Assembly: GCF_001866005.1 (NCBI RefSeq)
Contig: NZ_MLQR01000033.1
Span: forward strand, 1 to 62,827
Origin: Anaerobacillus alkalilacustris
GTDB lineage: Bacteria; Bacillota; Bacilli; Bacillales; Anaerobacillaceae
Length of the DNA stretch: 62,827 nt
Direction: 5' to 3'
A program made the position numbers and the translations under genes. Numbering within the stretch: the first letter of the stretch is position 1; each line of letters starts with the position of its first letter. Below are positions 28,268-37,948 of this stretch, piece by piece. Below the pieces are notes generated by a model, which saw only the letters and a list, made by a program, of their open reading frames with translations, was not told where the DNA came from and ran no database searches.

Positions 28268-29692
28268 TTATTTCAGATTCTCAACTAGTTCATCATATTT
28301 TGGACTATTTAAGAAATTTTCCACTGAAATATGTTGAGCATTTGGTAACTTCGCCTTAGCTCGATCTGTTAAATCTTGATGAGTAACAACAAGATCAGCA
28401 TCTGCAGGTAGATTATTAATTGACGTATTTGAAACTGTAATATCTAGTCCGGCTTTTTTGAATTTATTTTTGAGAACTGAAGCTCCCATTGCACTTGAAC
28501 CCATTCCTGCATCACATGCAAAGATAACCTTACGAACATTCTCTTTATTAATTTCTTTTGTCTCTTCTTTCACTAAAGAAGCAGCGGTTTCACTTTTTTT
28601 CCCTTTCATTCCTTGCATTTTTTCAGCTGCATTAGCTAAATCGTTTGTCTCTTCATTTTGTTTGCTTGCCTTTAAGATTAATGAAGATATTACAAATGAA
28701 ACTGCTGTTGCAACAACAACACCTGATAAAACAGCAAAGTAATCTCCTCTAGGCGTCATTGCCACTAAAGCGAAAATACTACCAGGTGATGGAGCCGCTA
28801 CTAATCCAGCACTAAAAAGGTTAAACGTGAAGACTCCACTTGCCCCACCTGCAATTGCTGCAATAAGTAACGCAGGCTTCATTAAAATATACGGGAAGTA
28901 AATTTCATGAATCCCACCGAAGAAATGAATGATTGCTGCTCCAGGTGAAGATTGTTTTGCCATTCCTTTACCAAATACCATATACGCTAACAAGATTCCA
29001 AGTCCAGGACCTGGATTTGTTTCAAGTAAAAATAGAATAGATTTACCAGTTTGTGCTGCTTGTTCGATTCCAATCGGACTTAAAATACCATGATTAATTG
29101 CATTATTTAAGAATAAGACCTTTGCTGGTTCTATGAAAATACTTGCTACTGGTAATAATCCAGCTCCAATAATTCCTTCAACCCCAGCAGCTAGAAATTG
29201 ATTTAAACCTAGTACTACTGGACCAATCGCTTTAAAAGCTACTAACGTTAATACCCCTGCAAGAATACCTGCAGAAAAGTTATTTACTAACATCTCAAAG
29301 CCTTGTCTAACTTTACCGTCAATCTTTTGGTCGAATTTTTTAATTAAGTACCCACCAAGAGGTCCCATAATCATTGCCCCTAAAAACATCGGGATATCCG
29401 CACCAACAATAACCCCCATAGTTGCTGTTGCACCAACTACACCACCACGTACATCATAAATCATTTTACCCCCTGTGAACCCTATTAATAGAGGTAGTAA
29501 ATATATGATCATTGGCCCAACTAGTTCAGCTAGACTTTCATTTGGCAACCAACCAGTAGGTATAAATAATGCTGTTATAAGACCCCATGCAATAAATGCC
29601 CCAATATTTGGCATAATCATTCCACTTAAGTAACTTCCAAAACGCTGAACTTTAACTCTAAAACCTTTATTTGAACTTGTATTATTCATCAT
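28268..29692 (-). CDS. mtlA: PTS mannitol-specific EIICB
   Basis: This membrane permease imports mannitol and phosphorylates it to mannitol 1-phosphate. In 474 residues the EIIC domain comes first (about 10-340) with the family segment GGIHEIYFPYILMKP. A linker follows, then a C-terminal EIIB domain with the phosphocysteine in VIFACDAGMGSSAMGA (about residue 396). The EIIA function is on separate mtlF. Two adjacent ATG codons are possible, following AAAGGGG. A cre lies about 45 bp upstream. Confidence 0.96.
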   Translation of the reverse strand: MMNNTSSNKGFRVKVQRFGSYLSGMIMPNIGAFIAWGLITALFIPTGWLPNESLAELVGPMIIYLLPLLIGFTGGKMIYDVRGGVVGATATMGVIVGADIPMFLGAMIMGPLGGYLIKKFDQKIDGKVRQGFEMLVNNFSAGILAGVLTLVAFKAIGPVVLGLNQFLAAGVEGIIGAGLLPVASIFIEPAKVLFLNNAINHGILSPIGIEQAAQTGKSILFLLETNPGPGLGILLAYMVFGKGMAKQSSPGAAIIHFFGGIHEIYFPYILMKPALLIAAIAGGASGVFTFNLFSAGLVAAPSPGSIFALVAMTPRGDYFAVLSGVVVATAVSFVISSLILKASKQNEETNDLANAAEKMQGMKGKKSETAASLVKEETKEINKENVRKVIFACDAGMGSSAMGASVLKNKFKKAGLDITVSNTSINNLPADADLVVTHQDLTDRAKAKLPNAQHISVENFLNSPKYDELVENLK

Positions 29693-29734
29693 TAAGTTCC
29701 CCTTTCAAAATGTGTGTTTCTTACACTTTTTATA

Positions 29735-29748
29735 ATAAAGCGTTTACA
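29735..29748 (-). promoter_or_regulatory. cre box upstream of mtlA
   Basis: The minus strand reads TGTAAACGCTTTAT, a good cre match with the perfect core AAACGCTT. It is positioned to overlap or follow the mtlA promoter. Confidence 0.75.
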
Positions 29749-29884
29749 ACTATTATTCCATTTAAAGAAAAGTGCATTTTGGCAAGTGTATTGTTGTCAT
29801 TTTTAACAATCCAAAAACTGTATTTGTTACTAGTATGGGGTACTGAACTTATTTTTAGGCAACGTTCCAACAATCTTTTAGAAT

Positions 29885-29920
29885 AGAAAAAACACACAAG
29901 AATTTATACTCCTTGTGTGT
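29885..29920 (-). terminator. Terminator after the ChrA pair
   Basis: The stem ACACACAAG / CTTGTGTGT is followed by a T-run on the minus strand and lies directly after the second chrA gene. It may also end a longer transcript coming from the ureide genes. Confidence 0.85.
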
Positions 29921-29927
29921 CAATGAT

Positions 29928-30458
29928 TCAACTTAAAAAAATGGCTCCAAATCCTATTGCTAATAAAATAACGAGAGCTGGATGAACCTTCCATTTCTCT
30001 AGTAATAGAAAGCTGACAAGCATTAGAATAATTGTTTGCCAAATACCTACACCAACGTTTGAGCTTTCTATAAATCTAAAGGCAAGAACTCCTAATAGAA
30101 TGGCAATTGTTGGTCGAATCAGCATTGTCATTCGTTTTACTTTCGGAGATTCTTTAAACTTATATAATATTCCAAGTAAGACAATCATCAGTAATAACGA
30201 TGGTGCAACTGTTGCAAACACTCCAACAAATGCTCCGAACACACCACCTATTTCATAGCCGATATATCCTGACATTTTCGTAGCGATTGGACCTGGCAAT
30301 GCATTTCCTAAAGCTAGCACCTCACTAAATTCTTCAACTGTCATCCATTGATAGCGATTCACTACTTCATATTGGATAAGCGGGATCGAGGAGGGGCCGC
30401 CACCATACCCTACAATACCTGGAATAAAGAAAGCTAAAAATATATGAAGATATATCAT
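29928..30458 (-). CDS. chromate transporter, short-chain ChrA half (second gene)
   Basis: This is half of a two-gene ChrA-type membrane transporter, which moves chromate or related oxyanions. The 176-residue protein has the conserved N-terminal signature YGGGPSSIPLIQYEVV followed by LALGNALPGPIATKMSGYIGY and about five membrane spans. Its start overlaps the stop of the preceding chrA half by 4 bp, so the two are coupled. Chromate itself is only the family name; the natural substrate may be another oxyanion. Confidence 0.92.
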   Translation of the reverse strand: MIYLHIFLAFFIPGIVGYGGGPSSIPLIQYEVVNRYQWMTVEEFSEVLALGNALPGPIATKMSGYIGYEIGGVFGAFVGVFATVAPSLLLMIVLLGILYKFKESPKVKRMTMLIRPTIAILLGVLAFRFIESSNVGVGIWQTIILMLVSFLLLEKWKVHPALVILLAIGFGAIFLS

Positions 30459-31033
30459 TGCACGTTACTCCTTTCCTTTTGCCCATGGTCTTTTGTAGGT
30501 GCGTTAGGCTTAAGTAGTGCATAGGATAATAAAAGTGCGATAACGATTCCAGGATGGATATTTAAAAATTCAATGAGCGACAAACTTGCAACAAGTAATA
30601 GAATACTTATTCCCCATCCAAGTCCTTCTTTTGACTTTTGAAAAAATTGCCACGCCAAAACCGCTAGCATAACGGCAACAACTGGAATGACTCCTTTTGT
30701 TATCCCCGCCACCCACGGTTCATCTTTAAATTTCGATAAAGACGTTAATAGGACGATCATTAAAATAATTGTTGGAACAATAGATGCAATAATAGCGGTT
30801 AACATTCCTGTTAAACCAGCAACACGATACCCTATATAGCCTGCCATTTTTGTGTTTATCGGACCTGGAAGAGTGTTCCCGATAGCAAGTACATCACTAA
30901 ATTCGTCATCACTCATCCATTTGAACGTTTCTACAACTTCTTTATGGACGAGCGGGATCGAAGAAGGACCACCCCCATAACCTAACATCCCTGATCTAAA
31001 AAATGCGATAAAAATATTTACGAGAGTTTTCAT
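30455..31033 (-). CDS. chromate transporter, short-chain ChrA half (first gene)
   Basis: This is the partner half of the transporter. The 192-residue protein repeats the signature YGGGPSSIPLVHKEVV and LAIGNTLPGPINTKMAGYIGY. The two halves are homologous and presumably insert in opposite orientation, as is known for short-chain ChrA pairs. It lies 104 bp downstream of the gamma-glutamyltransferase-like gene on the same strand with no clear terminator between, so it could belong to the ureide transcript. Confidence 0.92.
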   Translation of the reverse strand: MKTLVNIFIAFFRSGMLGYGGGPSSIPLVHKEVVETFKWMSDDEFSDVLAIGNTLPGPINTKMAGYIGYRVAGLTGMLTAIIASIVPTIILMIVLLTSLSKFKDEPWVAGITKGVIPVVAVMLAVLAWQFFQKSKEGLGWGISILLLVASLSLIEFLNIHPGIVIALLLSYALLKPNAPTKDHGQKERSNVQ

Positions 31034-31136
31034 GAAAAAATCCCACTTTCATGAGTAATTTTGACCTAAACTTATTACAATTATTTCTTCATAAGTTTAT
31101 ATTAACAACGATAATTTTTAAAACAAGATTACTATA

Positions 31137-32789
31137 TTAGTGACCAATTGCAATCCCATCTCCACGCGGATCCGCTCCACCATATTTCACCTTGTTTCCA
31201 TCATCAATAAGTATAACACCAGCGTGACCCATGATGTCTGTAAATTCATCGACAGCTTCTATGCAATGACCTTTCTTTTGTAGTTCATTTCTAACTTCCT
31301 TTGATATTCTAGATTCAATTTTTAAACGATTAGAATTTGCCCCCCAAGTTCGTCCATATAACCATCTTGGCGCTTCAATTGCTGCTTGAACACTGTAATT
31401 GTAATCAATAATTCTCGTAACAAGTGCTGCCTGTGTTTGTGGTTGCCCTTCCCCTCCCATAGTTCCATATACTAGATAAGGAGATTTCCCACGAAATAAC
31501 ATCGCTGGATTAAGAGTATGGAAGGTTCGTTTATTTGGCTGCAAACAATTAACATCATTTGGATTAAGTGAGAAGAAACTACCACGGTTTTGTAACAATA
31601 CTCCAGTTCCTTTAGGGATAATACCAGATCCGAAATCATGATAAATACTTTGAATTAACGATACTGCATTTCCATATTGATCGACTACACCGAGCCATAC
31701 TGTATCCCCTTTTGGCTCTAACTGCTTTTCCATACTAAGCGTTTCAGCTAAGTTAATTTTAGCAGCTAATTGCTTGCCTCTTTTTTCAGATATTAGTTCG
31801 TCAACAGGTATGTGAGAAAAGTCAGGATCTGTTAACCATTGGTCGCGATCACCAAAAGCGAGCTTTGTTGCTTCAACGATTAAATGAATGTATTCCGGTG
31901 AACCTTCCTCAATACAAGTTAGATCAAAATGTTTTAAAATGTTTAAAATCGATAATGATGCCAACCCTTGTGTATTAGGTGGAAGATTATACGCTGTATA
32001 TCCACGATAGTTAACAGATATTGGTTTAACCCAATCAGAACTATGCTTTCTAAAGTCTCCTTCAGTCAGTAAACCACCATTTAATCGTAGATCATCTACA
32101 ATTTGTTTTCCAATCGAACCTTGGTAAAATGCACGACTTCCTTCTTTGGCAATTGTCTCTAGTGTAACCGCCAAGTCGTGTTGCATCATTAACTCACCAG
32201 CTTGATAGAGTAAGCCATTTTCTTTTAAGAAAATGTTTTGAAACTCATCGAATCTCTGTAAATTTCTAAATTCATCACTTTTTTGAGTGTTTATCTTGGT
32301 CCAATAAGCTTGGCTAGGCGTTACCGGAAACCCTTTCTTTGCATAACTAATTGCTGGTTGTAAAAGCTCTGACCAAGGTATATCTCCACCTAAATATTTT
32401 TTTGAATATTGATACGCTTGATCCCAACCTGCTACAGACCCTGGAACGGTGTTTGCTGAAAGATAGCCTCTAGCTGGAATAGTTTCGTAATTTTGTTTTT
32501 GATAGAAATCAATTGTTGCAAACTCTCCAGCACGCCCGCTACCATTTAACCCTTTTAACTCTTGCTTTTTAGCATTATAGACGAGCCAGAAATTATCTCC
32601 ACCAATACCATTCATATGTGGATAAACGACAGAGATGGATGCAGCTGCTGCAATAGCCGCTTCTATTGCATTTCCACCGTTTTGTAGTATATTCATCCCT
32701 GCTTGAGTCGCTAAATAATGGGGGCTCGTGACCATTCCATTAGGTGCCATCGTTGTTGGTCTATAGGAAAATTGTTTATAGTTTCTCAT
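31137..32789 (-). CDS. gamma-glutamyltransferase-fold Ntn hydrolase, probable oxamate amidohydrolase
   Basis: This is an autoprocessing N-terminal-nucleophile hydrolase of 550 residues. The proposed cleavage is before Thr363 in PKGDTVWLGVVDQYGNAVSL, giving large and small subunits. It has no signal peptide, unlike secreted GGT, and so acts in the cytoplasm. HpxW of the Klebsiella purine pathway, an oxamate amidohydrolase, belongs to this family and also lies in a ureide cluster. Here it follows PucF, PucG, an amidase and an FAH-fold gene on the same strand. The assignment as oxamate amidohydrolase is inferred from context. The ATG follows GGGGGGAGAT. Confidence 0.75.
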   Translation of the reverse strand: MRNYKQFSYRPTTMAPNGMVTSPHYLATQAGMNILQNGGNAIEAAIAAAASISVVYPHMNGIGGDNFWLVYNAKKQELKGLNGSGRAGEFATIDFYQKQNYETIPARGYLSANTVPGSVAGWDQAYQYSKKYLGGDIPWSELLQPAISYAKKGFPVTPSQAYWTKINTQKSDEFRNLQRFDEFQNIFLKENGLLYQAGELMMQHDLAVTLETIAKEGSRAFYQGSIGKQIVDDLRLNGGLLTEGDFRKHSSDWVKPISVNYRGYTAYNLPPNTQGLASLSILNILKHFDLTCIEEGSPEYIHLIVEATKLAFGDRDQWLTDPDFSHIPVDELISEKRGKQLAAKINLAETLSMEKQLEPKGDTVWLGVVDQYGNAVSLIQSIYHDFGSGIIPKGTGVLLQNRGSFFSLNPNDVNCLQPNKRTFHTLNPAMLFRGKSPYLVYGTMGGEGQPQTQAALVTRIIDYNYSVQAAIEAPRWLYGRTWGANSNRLKIESRISKEVRNELQKKGHCIEAVDEFTDIMGHAGVILIDDGNKVKYGGADPRGDGIAIGH

Positions 32790-32856
32790 TTTGATCTCCC
32801 CCCCCGCTCTTTTTTAAAATTTAAGAAGAGTCCCCTGACAAATTAGTGGTTTTCCA

Positions 32857-33723
32857 TTAAGAATATCTTACTACTCGATTTTTCAAAGCATCTAACCCAT
32901 CAATATGACACTCAACTATGTCACCATCCCTAATCACTGTAGAACCTGGAGTTCCAGTCATAATAATGTCTCCTGGTAATAAGGTCATTACTTTTGAATG
33001 AAACGAAATAAGGAATGCTGGTGGAAACTTCATATATGACATACTTTTTTCGTGAATTGTTTCTCCATTTAATACGGTTGCTACATTTAAATTAGCTAAA
33101 TCTCGTACCTCATCCTTCGTTAAAAACTGTGGGCCAAAGCTAAAAAACGTATCAAAGCTTTTGGCTCTCGCTAAAAAGCGTGGATTTTTTGCGTGAATAT
33201 CACTAGCGGTCATATCCAATGCTGTTGTATAGCCAGCTATGACATCCTCAACTTCATCCTCTGAAATATTTTTGCAACGCTTACCGATAATGATAGCTAA
33301 CTCTCCTTCTGCTGTTGTACGTTCCGACTGTTTTGGAAGTTCAATATAATCATTTGACCCAATTAACGTCGTATCTGGTTTTAAAAAGCTAACAGGTTCT
33401 TCGTCAACATTATCTATCTTTAATTCCGATAAATCTGTTACATAGTTCATACCAATTCCCCAGATTTTTCTTGGGTTCCTATATAAAGGAGCATACTCTA
33501 CATCAGTTTGTAATGTCATCGGGTATGTTTCCATTTTTTCTTTTCCACCATTTTTGTACCATTCATTTAATTCGTTTAATTGACCTTTTTCAATGATACT
33601 AAATAGGTTTAAATCAAAAGATAGACCCTCCAATTCATTTATCGTTTCTAGTAAAACTATTCCTTTTGTCGAGAAAACTGCGACTAGTTCTTGATCATTA
33701 TGTTTAATAGTAGCTAGTTTCAT
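32857..33723 (-). CDS. fumarylacetoacetate hydrolase (FAH) family protein
   Basis: This is a metal-dependent enzyme of the FAH fold (288 residues). The metal-ligand motif is seen as AEGELAIIIGK (two glutamates, about 125-127) and ALDMTASD (Asp about 155). The ATG at 33723 follows AGGAG at 7 nt. Members cleave C-C bonds, decarboxylate oxaloacetate-like acids or, in some bacteria, act as ureidoglycolate lyase. In this ureide cluster a role on a ureido- or oxo-acid is likely, but the reaction is undetermined. It lies 11 bp downstream of the amidase gene, clearly in the same operon. Confidence 0.8.
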   Translation of the reverse strand: MKLATIKHNDQELVAVFSTKGIVLLETINELEGLSFDLNLFSIIEKGQLNELNEWYKNGGKEKMETYPMTLQTDVEYAPLYRNPRKIWGIGMNYVTDLSELKIDNVDEEPVSFLKPDTTLIGSNDYIELPKQSERTTAEGELAIIIGKRCKNISEDEVEDVIAGYTTALDMTASDIHAKNPRFLARAKSFDTFFSFGPQFLTKDEVRDLANLNVATVLNGETIHEKSMSYMKFPPAFLISFHSKVMTLLPGDIIMTGTPGSTVIRDGDIVECHIDGLDALKNRVVRYS

Positions 33724-33734
33724 CACGTATCTCC

Positions 33735-34922
33735 TCAGCTATTTTTTATTTGTTCCTGTTGAAATAACGCTTTATGTTCCTCAATCCATTCAATTAACCG
33801 TAAATCTTGATGTGGTCCTGCAATAATCGACAAACCAATTGGACTTCCATCTATATTTCGCATCGGAATTGTCACTTGTGGTAACCCTGCTAACCCCGCA
33901 ATACAAGACAATTGCAATGTTTGTTGACGACGTAATTCGATTTGCTCACCAGATAAATTTAATAATGGTGCTTTCCCTGGAGTCGTCGGTAAAATGAACA
34001 AACCATCTTCCCCTAGTAACGCTATCAAATGGTTTTTCATTCGTTCTCTTAATAGTAATTCTTGGTTATTATCACTTAGCGTACTTGCCCATTCAAACCG
34101 ACTGCCAATATCAGGACCGAATAGAGGATTTTCTTTTCGAATCCATTCACCATGTGTGTTCCAAATCTCTATTCCTTGTAAAATACGAAATACATTCATC
34201 CATTCTAGTAAACCTTCTTCTGAAATTTCCATCCAGGAACTTTCTCCGGACAATCTCTCAAATCGTGAAAAAAGAGGGGAAAATACTTCTTTACTTTCAT
34301 CATCTATTAAATCCCATGCATCTTTTACAAACATAAACCGTTTAAATTTTTCATTAGATGCTTCTGCCGGTAGTAGAACTCTCCCAACATCAAGAAGTGT
34401 TTTCGAGTCTCGCGTCATCCACCCTACAGTATCAAAACTTGATGCTAACGGGATCACGCCTTCTATTGGAACTGCTCCATGTGTAGGGCGTATTCCATAG
34501 ATCCCACAATACGATGAAGGGATTCGGACTGAACCACCTGTATCCGTTCCTAATGCAAAGTCAACAAGATTACCCGCTACTGCAACCGCTGATCCACTTG
34601 AAGAGCCACCTGGGATACATTCTGGAACTTCAGGATTTACCGGTGTTCTATAATGATAGTTTTCACCATTTAAGCTATACATTAATTCATCCGTAATCGT
34701 CATTCCGGTTAAACTTGCGCCATTTTCTAATAATCTTTGAATGGATGTTGCCGTTTGGCTTGCCGCTTCATGCGTGCGTAACCAATCTGGATTTCCTACG
34801 CTACATACATGCCCTTTCACATGAAAAACGTCTTTAACAGCAAAAGTTTGCCCAGTTAACAATCCTACTTTATAAGCTCCAACAACAAGGTCTTCTCGTA
34901 TAAATGCATTATAGTGCCTCAT
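33735..34922 (-). CDS. amidase signature family hydrolase, candidate oxalurate/ureide amidohydrolase
   Basis: This is a short amidase-signature enzyme (395 residues). The Ser-cisSer-Lys triad is intact with normal spacing: Lys30 (FAVKDVF), Ser107 (PGGSSSGS) and Ser131 (DTGGSVRIP). The ATG at 34922 follows GGAGG; the frame extends nine codons upstream without a site. It follows pucG by 49 bp. In Klebsiella hpx loci an AtzE-type amidase accompanies the HpxW oxamate amidohydrolase and is linked to oxalurate breakdown, the product PucG makes. That substrate is my inference; a general amidase is the fallback. Confidence 0.8.
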   Translation of the reverse strand: MRHYNAFIREDLVVGAYKVGLLTGQTFAVKDVFHVKGHVCSVGNPDWLRTHEAASQTATSIQRLLENGASLTGMTITDELMYSLNGENYHYRTPVNPEVPECIPGGSSSGSAVAVAGNLVDFALGTDTGGSVRIPSSYCGIYGIRPTHGAVPIEGVIPLASSFDTVGWMTRDSKTLLDVGRVLLPAEASNEKFKRFMFVKDAWDLIDDESKEVFSPLFSRFERLSGESSWMEISEEGLLEWMNVFRILQGIEIWNTHGEWIRKENPLFGPDIGSRFEWASTLSDNNQELLLRERMKNHLIALLGEDGLFILPTTPGKAPLLNLSGEQIELRRQQTLQLSCIAGLAGLPQVTIPMRNIDGSPIGLSIIAGPHQDLRLIEWIEEHKALFQQEQIKNS

Positions 34923-34971
34923 CACACACCTCCATGTATCGTTTAACATAATAACGAAACTTTACCGAATA

Positions 34972-36222
34972 TTACTTTACATGAACACGTCCAACGTTTT
35001 TATATACTTCTAATGCGGCTTGAACAGCTTCGCCTTTATGAATGTTTGCACCATAATGGAGAAGTACTGCTTCAAGTGCCCCTAATGTTAATAGAATATT
35101 TCTTTGTTGGCAGCTATACCCCATCGTTCCAACTCTCCAAATCTTCCCATGCAATGGTCCAAATGAGCTCGCTATCTCAATACCAAAGTCTTCAAGAAGC
35201 ATCGTTCTTACAGCATCCCCGTTTACTCCTTCTGGAATGTTAATACATGTAACGGTAGGTAGCTTAAAATTTGGATTTCCAAATAACCTTAGTCCCATTG
35301 CCTCTATCCCCGCAACTAGTGCTCGCTCATTGATACGGTGTCTTTCAAATCTTTGTTCTAAGCCTTCTTCTAAAATAATTCGCAATCCTTCATATAATCC
35401 ATATAACATCGACGTAGCTTCTGTATGATGATTGAGTCGTGATGGACTCCAATAATCTTGAAGTTGACTCAAATCAAAATAATTGCTACGAATACGTCTA
35501 TCAAAATTATTATTGGATAACTGTGTTTGTGTGGCGAGTCCTTTTTCAATTGACTTTCTTTGCATTAAAATTGTTTCAATGCGCTCATTATATGTGATTG
35601 GTGCCATTCCAGAAGGTACAGAAAGACATTTTTGCGTTCCTGTAATAAGACCATCGATCATCCACTCATCCGTTCTCACATCAGTCCCTGCAACAGTCGC
35701 AACCGCATCAACAATGAGTAATACGTCAAGCTCACGACACGCATGACCAATTTCTTTTAAAGGTTGCATTCGTCCAGTTGATGTATCACCATGAACCATT
35801 GCTACAACTTTTGGCTTCACTTTTTTAATTTCATTAATAATGATCTCAGGATCAAATACTTCCCCCCATTCACATACAAGTGAATGAACTCTTGCACCAC
35901 ACCGTTCAGATATTTCAGTAAGTAAGCCACCAAATCTACCAAAGGAAGGGATAAGCACTACATCTCCTTCTTCAATGACACTACATAACATTGCCTCAAT
36001 TCCCGCTCGTGAAGTTCCATCTATCGGAAACGCCCAATGATTGTTTGTTTGCAAAACCTTTCGTAATAATCCCATCGTATCATTCATTATCGCTGTAAAC
36101 TGTGGATCAAATTGTCCTAGGATCGAACTAGACATTGCTTTTAAAACTCTCGGATCCACTTCAACTGGTCCTGGTGTCATAATCGTACGTGCTGGAATGT
36201 GTAAATGCCCTATATGGTTCAT
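34972..36222 (-). CDS. pucG: (S)-ureidoglycine-glyoxylate aminotransferase
   Basis: This is a PLP enzyme of the alanine-glyoxylate aminotransferase class that transfers the amino group of ureidoglycine to glyoxylate, giving oxalurate and glycine. The 416-residue protein has the PLP lysine in TGTQKCLSVPSG (Lys198), VDAVATVAGT upstream of it and the N-terminal TPGPVEVDPRVL. The ATG follows AAAGGAGG. It starts 16 bp after pucF. The family also contains simple alanine-glyoxylate aminotransferases, but the adjacent pucF strongly supports PucG. Confidence 0.92.
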   Translation of the reverse strand: MNHIGHLHIPARTIMTPGPVEVDPRVLKAMSSSILGQFDPQFTAIMNDTMGLLRKVLQTNNHWAFPIDGTSRAGIEAMLCSVIEEGDVVLIPSFGRFGGLLTEISERCGARVHSLVCEWGEVFDPEIIINEIKKVKPKVVAMVHGDTSTGRMQPLKEIGHACRELDVLLIVDAVATVAGTDVRTDEWMIDGLITGTQKCLSVPSGMAPITYNERIETILMQRKSIEKGLATQTQLSNNNFDRRIRSNYFDLSQLQDYWSPSRLNHHTEATSMLYGLYEGLRIILEEGLEQRFERHRINERALVAGIEAMGLRLFGNPNFKLPTVTCINIPEGVNGDAVRTMLLEDFGIEIASSFGPLHGKIWRVGTMGYSCQQRNILLTLGALEAVLLHYGANIHKGEAVQAALEVYKNVGRVHVK

Positions 36223-36238
36223 AAGCCTTGCCTCCTTT

Positions 36239-37483
36239 TTATTGAGCTAAGTTAACTAAAGTGTTGAATAATACTTGTGTTCCAATCGCACAATCTTCTG
36301 TGTCCGTCCATTCTTTCGGATGGTGACTAATCCCATCTTTTGAGCGAACAAAGATCATTCCCATTTCCGTTATATTGGCCATTATTAACGAGTCGTGTCC
36401 AGCCCCACATTGTAATTTCATTGTTGGTTGATCTAGTTGATGACAAGCCTCTTCAATAGCTTCCATCACTTTGGGTGAGCACACTTTCGGATCTACAGAC
36501 TTTTTCACATCGACTTTAGCGCTAACTCCTCTTTTATTCGAAACTTGATGAATCGCTTCCCTTACTTTGTAAACCATATCGATTCGTTTTGTTTTATCAA
36601 TATGACGTAGGTCAATTGAAAATTTGGAAATCCCAGGAATAATATTCACCCCACCTGGCTCAATTCTTAACTTCCCTACCGTTCCAACTCCACCATATTG
36701 AGTCGCTATTTTTTCCACATCTAACATCACTTCTGCCATCGCTAACCCTGAATCGTATCTCATGTTCATCGGAGTTGCACCAGCATGATCTGCATGACCT
36801 TCAAAGGTTACTTCCATCCATACAGGTCCTTGGATACTTGTTACAATTCCAATGGCGAGGTTGTTTCCTTCTAGCACTTTCCCTTGTTCGATATGCATTT
36901 CTATAAAAGCTTTGATTGCTTCTTTGTTGCGGATTGCTTCTTTATATCTTTCAGGTTGAAATCCAGCTTGGCAAAATGCCTCTTCATATGAAACTCCTTC
37001 ATCATCTCTTAATTGAAGAATCGTTTCATCTAACTCTCCGGCCATCGCCTTACTTCCGATATACCCTGTACCAAATCGCGTTCCTTCTTCATCGGTAAAC
37101 GAGACTACTTCAATTGTGTTCTGTAATTTTATTCCGGATTCTTTTATTGATCGTACTGCTTCAATGGCTCCTAAGACACCGAGAGCACCATCAAACCTTC
37201 CACCTTGATAAACCGTATCAATATGAGAACCAGTCATAACGATCGGTTTCGTTTGATCTACACCTTTTAAAGATCCAATGATGTTTCCTACTACATCAAC
37301 CTTTACGCTAAGCCCTGCTTCTTTCATGAGTTCAATTACATATTTTCTGGCAGCTAAATCTTCCTTTTGAAGAGACAATCTAGTTATTCCTTCTTCACTA
37401 ATGTTTTCTGACGCACCGAATGTAGCTAGTTTCTGTAGTGAACTCCACAGTCGCTGTTGATTAATTTGATAAGTGGCAATCAA
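36239..37483 (-). CDS. pucF: allantoate amidohydrolase
   Basis: This M20-family binuclear metal enzyme converts allantoate to ureidoglycine, CO2 and ammonia. The 414-residue protein shows the metal-site segments GSHIDTVYQGGRFDGALG, SFTDEEGTRFGTGYIGSKA, MHIEQGKVLE and the terminal SRDG-like RSKDGISHHPKEW. I chose the TTG at 37483, 7 nt after GGGAGGG; the open frame continues 21 codons upstream but has no such site. Related beta-ureidopropionases and carbamoyl-amino-acid hydrolases look alike; allantoinase and PucG nearby decide the call. Confidence 0.92.
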   Translation of the reverse strand: MIATYQINQQRLWSSLQKLATFGASENISEEGITRLSLQKEDLAARKYVIELMKEAGLSVKVDVVGNIIGSLKGVDQTKPIVMTGSHIDTVYQGGRFDGALGVLGAIEAVRSIKESGIKLQNTIEVVSFTDEEGTRFGTGYIGSKAMAGELDETILQLRDDEGVSYEEAFCQAGFQPERYKEAIRNKEAIKAFIEMHIEQGKVLEGNNLAIGIVTSIQGPVWMEVTFEGHADHAGATPMNMRYDSGLAMAEVMLDVEKIATQYGGVGTVGKLRIEPGGVNIIPGISKFSIDLRHIDKTKRIDMVYKVREAIHQVSNKRGVSAKVDVKKSVDPKVCSPKVMEAIEEACHQLDQPTMKLQCGAGHDSLIMANITEMGMIFVRSKDGISHHPKEWTDTEDCAIGTQVLFNTLVNLAQ

Positions 37484-37749
37484 GACAATCCCTCCCAATA
37501 GTTTTCTAGTTTTTCCTAGTATAATAAACAGCCTTCGCACAGTCATTATTTAAGATAACTAAATTCTATAGTGGAATTTATTCAAATTAAACAAAGATTA
37601 GTGTAGAGCGAAATTGAAATTCTTCATAGTAACTAGCTGTACAAGTACCATATATGTAAAGTAACCTTACATATAATTCGAAATAAATTCACTTAAATAA
37701 CAATAATTCATCCAAAAGTTGATTTAAGGCTTTTCCAATTAATTAAATT

Positions 37750-37904
37750 AAGAAAAGCGCAAGGCGCCCGCCTATCGGCGACAAACACTGGAAGACCTGC
37801 TCGTAGCGGTCGGGTTTTTGACCGTAAGAGAAGGTCTGAAGTGACCGAGCTCGTAGGCTGCTTGCGCTAGACAGTTTCTAAGTTAGAAATTTATAAATTC
37901 TGAT
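37750..37904. repeat. Dispersed intergenic repeat, copy 2
   Basis: It begins AGAAAAGCGCAAGGCGCC and ends with GAAGTGACCGAGCTCGTAGG ... CTTGCGCTAGACAG ... TTATAAATTCTGAT, almost identical to the ends of copy 1 at 5470-5696. The interior differs: here a motif reads GACCTGCTCGTAGCGGTCGG. It lies between pucF and the ABC importer operon, just outside the importer terminator. The rest of the gap (37484-37749) is AT-rich with no gene seen. Confidence 0.7.
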
Positions 37905-37941
37905 TAAATAAAAAAATAAGTCCCCCATCTTTCAGGGACTT
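37905..37941 (-). terminator. Terminator after the ABC importer operon
   Basis: The stem AAGTCCC / GGGACTT has a T-run on the minus strand and lies 8 bp past the binding-protein stop. It separates the importer from the pucF-led operon. Confidence 0.85.
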
Positions 37942-37948
37942 AAGCATT

